Shown here one piece after another: positions 61,059-64,000 of a DNA stretch of 64,000 nucleotides. The notes beneath the pieces are model-generated. The model searched no databases. It was not told the DNA's origin and saw only the letters and a list, made by a program, of their open reading frames with translations. The position numbers and the translations under genes were made by a program. Position 1 is the stretch's first letter. Each line of letters starts with the position of its first letter. Source of the stretch: Geomonas agri (GTDB lineage: Bacteria; Desulfobacterota; Desulfuromonadia; Geobacterales; Geobacteraceae); NCBI RefSeq assembly GCF_020179605.1, contig NZ_JAINZO010000002.1, positions 620,001-684,000 of the forward strand, read 5' to 3'.

Positions 61059-61429
61059 CTGGCGGCCAGGGCAACACCCTGCCGACGCTGTCCTACGAGT
61101 ACCTGCGCATGATCGGCTTCCCCGCCATCGCCGAACACCATTTCAACTTCGGGGTCGGCTACCAGTTCTCCTGCAGGTTCGAGGTGCACTAAACCACAAC
61201 CTGACGCCGCCCCCTGCCGGGGGCGTGCGTGCCTTTTCCACCTGCCCGCAGCGAACCTTCCTGTTTGCACTGTCCACACAACTTAAAACCTCAAGTGCCT
61301 TCTTTATTCGCCGATACATGAACCAGATTCACAGTCAGCTTCGGCCCTCCCTGCACTTATTCGACCCACGCCGGTACCTGATGAAAGCCGAACCTGGATC
61401 TCGGCAATCTGTTTTAAGAGAGCACTTTC
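61059..61429. other. 371-bp gap after corA
   Basis: Holds the remnant above, then a terminator-like ACGCCGCCCCC/GGGGGCGT hairpin (61204-61226), then about 200 bp without clear features before the next gene. Confidence 0.5.
61061..61192 (+). pseudogene. 3' remnant of a lost gene, outer-membrane-protein-like end
   Basis: A 43-codon frame with no start, beginning right after the corA stop: GGQGNTLPTLSYEYLRMIGF and onward, ending FNFGVGYQFSCRFEVH. Base composition and codon use look coding. The GVGYQFSCRF end resembles the last strand of a beta-barrel. It looks like the tail of a larger gene deleted up to the corA end. Confidence 0.5.
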
Positions 61430-62488
61430 ATGCTGTTCAAAGTACGTTGCCACATCCTCATGCTGCTCTTCCTGGTCCTTACGTCGCCCGGGTACGCGCA
61501 CGCAGCCCCTTCCCCTTCCCTGCGGCCCGCGGTGATAGAGGTCGGCGTGCAGCCCTTGGGATACCCGGCGGCCATGGTCGGGGCGGTGCTGGGGCATGAT
61601 ACCATCTTGAAGCGGGAACTTGAGGCGTCAGGATACCTTTTGAAATTCGTTCCCTTCCGCAAGGGGAGCGAGATGGTCGAGCTGATGGGCACGTCGCTCA
61701 GTGCCGCCATCGTGGGCGACATGCCTACTATCAGGATGGCGGTGCGCACCGACATCTGCGCCGTCGGGGTTACCAAGAAAACCTTCACGTCCCTGGTGGG
61801 GCGCAACATCGTCCTTCTGGCACAGTTGAAAAGAAAGCGGGTGGCGTACGCGGAGGGGTCGTCGGCGCACCACACCCTGCTGCAGGCGCTGGCGAGCGTT
61901 GGCCTTGCCGAACGTGACGTCACACTGGTCCCCATGGACATCGACGCCATGCCCGCAGCCCTCGAAGACGGCAAGGTCGACGCCTTTTCCGCCTGGGAGC
62001 CTGCTCCGACCGTGGCGTTGACCAGGAACACGGAGACGCGGGTACTGTTCCGGGGCGCGAGCAGCGACTTCTTCGTGGTCTCCGGAAAACTGGTGCGTCA
62101 TGACCCACAGGCTGCACTGGCGCTTTCCGCCGCCATGGTACGCGCACTCAACTGGATGCGTAAGAGCAACGCCAACTTGCAGCAGGCGGTGCTCTGGTCA
62201 GAAGCGGACGGTGCGGCGCTTAACCCGCGTCAGAGGAAACTGACGCAAAGCCAGGTCATCGAGATCACACGTCGGGAGATCCTGGATGTCCCCGCGGCAC
62301 CCGTTATCGTGCGACGCCCGGGATACCACCCCCTGAAGGAAGAATTCGATTTCCTCAAGCGGTTGGGGAAGCTCCCGCAGCAAGCGGACTACCACAGGGT
62401 TGAGAGTGCCCTGGCTTATGATGGACTGCAGCAGGTGCTGAAGTCACCCCAGCGCTACCGGTTGGGGGAGTTCGAGTATCGTCCATGA
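61430..62488 (+). CDS. Periplasmic substrate-binding protein, NMT1/SsuA-like
   Basis: 352 residues with a signal peptide (about 1-25, ending GYAHA) and a two-lobe binding fold of the nitrate/sulfonate/taurine type (VIEVGVQPLGYPAAMVGAVL, GDMPTIRMA, KRVAYAEGSSAHHTLLQAL, VDAFSAWEPAP). No ABC permease or ATPase is adjacent. Its stop overlaps the start of a membrane sensor by 4 bp (ATGA), so it may present a ligand to that sensor. Confidence 0.85.
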   Translation: MLFKVRCHILMLLFLVLTSPGYAHAAPSPSLRPAVIEVGVQPLGYPAAMVGAVLGHDTILKRELEASGYLLKFVPFRKGSEMVELMGTSLSAAIVGDMPTIRMAVRTDICAVGVTKKTFTSLVGRNIVLLAQLKRKRVAYAEGSSAHHTLLQALASVGLAERDVTLVPMDIDAMPAALEDGKVDAFSAWEPAPTVALTRNTETRVLFRGASSDFFVVSGKLVRHDPQAALALSAAMVRALNWMRKSNANLQQAVLWSEADGAALNPRQRKLTQSQVIEITRREILDVPAAPVIVRRPGYHPLKEEFDFLKRLGKLPQQADYHRVESALAYDGLQQVLKSPQRYRLGEFEYRP

Positions 62489-64000
62489 CGGCGCCGGCCA
62501 GGAGACACGGCAGGCTGTCTGGTATCCGTGAACGCATCATCGCGTATTTCAGCGTGCTTTCGTTGCTGGGGTGCGGCGCACTGATCCTGGTACTGGTGTA
62601 CGGCGCGCCATGGCTGGGGATCGAGGGGATCCACGGGCTGAAGGAGGCGGAGATCGTCCGCGCCCTGGAAAACGCTGCCGACCAAAAGAAGCAGTCTATC
62701 CTCACCTGGCTCGCCTCGCGTCGAACCGAACTGGCAGTGTTGGCTAACTCCAGCGATTTTGTCGATGCGACCGCGGCCCTTCTGGACCAGGAGGCCGCGT
62801 CCGCAGTCCCTCCACAAGACCGGGTCCGATTCCTCTGTCAGCACCTGATCACCCTCAAGGCCGCCGGCTCCGATGCCTATGACAGCGTGGCGTTGATAGC
62901 GCCGAACGGGAAGGTTATCGCCGCGAGCGAGCCCGACGAGGTCGAGAGCAGCTACCGTTACGGCGAATTCCTGGACGCCGCCTTCGCCGTTGGGGCCGTA
63001 GAGCAGATCGGTACCGCCTGGCGCGACGGACACCCGGTGATACTGATTTCGCGGCAGGTCGTGATCCGGGACCGGACCGGCCGGGAAACAGGAGAGGTGC
63101 CGGCGGTTCTGGTCAGCGTGACCAGGCCGCAACAGAGCCTGGAGGCGTTGGCGCTGTTGCCCGGAGTCGCCGATGCCGAAGGCAACCAGATGATCCTGGT
63201 CGGACCGCAGGGGGAACTCCTCGCCTCGGTACCGGAACGCAAGCCGGAACTGGCGGCACGGGATCCGCTGCTGGCGACACTGACGCGGCAGGCGATGACC
63301 ATGACCGAGTCGGCGCGCCTGGAAACTTTAGGGGACGGCCGCCAGATACTCGCCGTGTACCGTTACGTACCCTTGGGAGCAGCGCAGGGGTGGGGGATCG
63401 CGGTGGCGATGGACCATGAAAAGGCCTTTTCGGCACTGGTCTCCACCAAGACCCGTGCCGCTCTGTTCGGCATGGCCATGATTGTCATCGCGCTGGGGCT
63501 GGTCGGCTGGGGGGGCGGACGGGTGGCTGGTCCGATCCGGGAGCTGAGGAATTCCGTGCTGGACCTGGAGCGCGGCAACCTGGCGGCGCGAACGGAAGCG
63601 AAGAGGGGGGCGCCGCAGGAAATCGCGGAACTTGCCACCGCCTTCAACAGCATGGCCAGACGGATCGAGGATTCGCACCAGGACCTGGAGAGGAAGGTCG
63701 CCGACCGGACCAGGGAACTGCGCCTGGAGAAAGAGAACGCGCGGCGCTACCTTGATCTGGCCGGGACGATGCTGATGCTTTTGGGGAGCGACGGCTGCAT
63801 CAGGATGATCAATAAGGCAGGGACGAAGCTCTTGGGCATGTCGGAAGGGGGACCGCTCGGGCTGGATTGGTTCGACAACTTCCTTCCCCATGAAGGGAAA
63901 AAGGAGATCCGCGAGGTTTTCAACGCCCTGATGCGCGGAGAACAGCAGCTCCTCGAGTTTTACGAAAACCACATCCTGACCCGTGACAAGGGGGAGCGGC
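62485..64000 (+). CDS. Membrane sensor protein (Cache-HAMP-PAS), truncated by window edge
   Basis: A frame starting ATG 62485 and still open at 64000 (about 505 residues). It has a membrane helix (IIAYFSVLSLLGCGALILVLV), a long periplasmic Cache-like region (about 45-310), a second helix (AALFGMAMIVIALGLVGW), HAMP (GPIRELRNSVLDLERGNLAA), a coiled coil and the start of a PAS domain. The output domain (kinase, GGDEF or other) is outside the window. ATGA overlap with the binding-protein gene indicates joint function. Confidence 0.85.
   Translation, partial: MTAPARRHGRLSGIRERIIAYFSVLSLLGCGALILVLVYGAPWLGIEGIHGLKEAEIVRALENAADQKKQSILTWLASRRTELAVLANSSDFVDATAALLDQEAASAVPPQDRVRFLCQHLITLKAAGSDAYDSVALIAPNGKVIAASEPDEVESSYRYGEFLDAAFAVGAVEQIGTAWRDGHPVILISRQVVIRDRTGRETGEVPAVLVSVTRPQQSLEALALLPGVADAEGNQMILVGPQGELLASVPERKPELAARDPLLATLTRQAMTMTESARLETLGDGRQILAVYRYVPLGAAQGWGIAVAMDHEKAFSALVSTKTRAALFGMAMIVIALGLVGWGGGRVAGPIRELRNSVLDLERGNLAARTEAKRGAPQEIAELATAFNSMARRIEDSHQDLERKVADRTRELRLEKENARRYLDLAGTMLMLLGSDGCIRMINKAGTKLLGMSEGGPLGLDWFDNFLPHEGKKEIREVFNALMRGEQQLLEFYENHILTRDKGER

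Overview
The window is one stretch of a GC-rich chromosome from a Geobacter-like delta-proteobacterium (Desulfuromonadia; the subsurface Geobacter/Geomonas/Citrifermentans group fits best). The reasons are two PpcA-type triheme cytochromes, a periplasmic flavocytochrome c, a five-heme cytochrome, pyruvate:ferredoxin oxidoreductase, LL-diaminopimelate aminotransferase, many large sensor kinases and the usual origin-region gene order. The species call is an inference from gene content; no search was possible. No tRNA, rRNA, CRISPR array or intact insertion sequence was seen.

Layout. 1-3.2 kb: 3' part of pyruvate:ferredoxin oxidoreductase. 3.3-11.1 kb, all minus strand: sensor kinase, sigma-54 response regulator, porin, flavocytochrome c reductase and MFS transporter. 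This reads as a signal-controlled respiratory module with a -24/-12 promoter and CTATAGACT palindromes upstream of the porin. 11.4-15.1 kb: NifX-like protein, DUF134 regulator, small unknowns, a pentaheme cytochrome and an exported rhodanese. 15.3-17.7 kb: XPD/DinG-type helicase fused to a RecB/Cas4-like nuclease domain. 17.8-23.2 kb: two PpcA-like cytochromes bracketing a three-gene cassette (two paralogous Cys-rich small proteins plus a radical SAM/SPASM enzyme), a hemolysin III protein and a DRTGG ATPase. 23.4-25.0 kb: membrane-anchored XRE regulator with an EF-hand loop, and a PfpI-family protein. 25.1-28.1 kb: dapA-dapB-dapL lysine/cell-wall operon.

28.8-45.4 kb is the replication-origin region: rsmG, mnmG, mnmE, yidC, yidD, rnpA and rpmH run leftward, and dnaA, dnaN, recF, gyrB and gyrA run rightward. 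A probable oriC (DnaA boxes, CTA triplets, AT-rich stretch) lies between dnaA and dnaN. Two parS palindromes flank an array of about 18 tandem 21-bp repeats between mnmG and mnmE. 45.7-64 kb: HEAT-repeat protein, gpsA, four consecutive sensor-kinase genes without a DNA-binding output, an ABC-2 exporter pair, a NirJ/Ahb-type radical SAM protein beside hemE, a CorA-type transporter followed by a gene remnant, and a periplasmic binding protein overlapping a membrane sensor that runs off the right edge.

The best candidates for an undescribed system are the 18.2-20.7 kb cassette, which looks like a peptide or protein modification system of unknown product, and the parS-flanked 21-bp repeat array at 31.7-32.1 kb.
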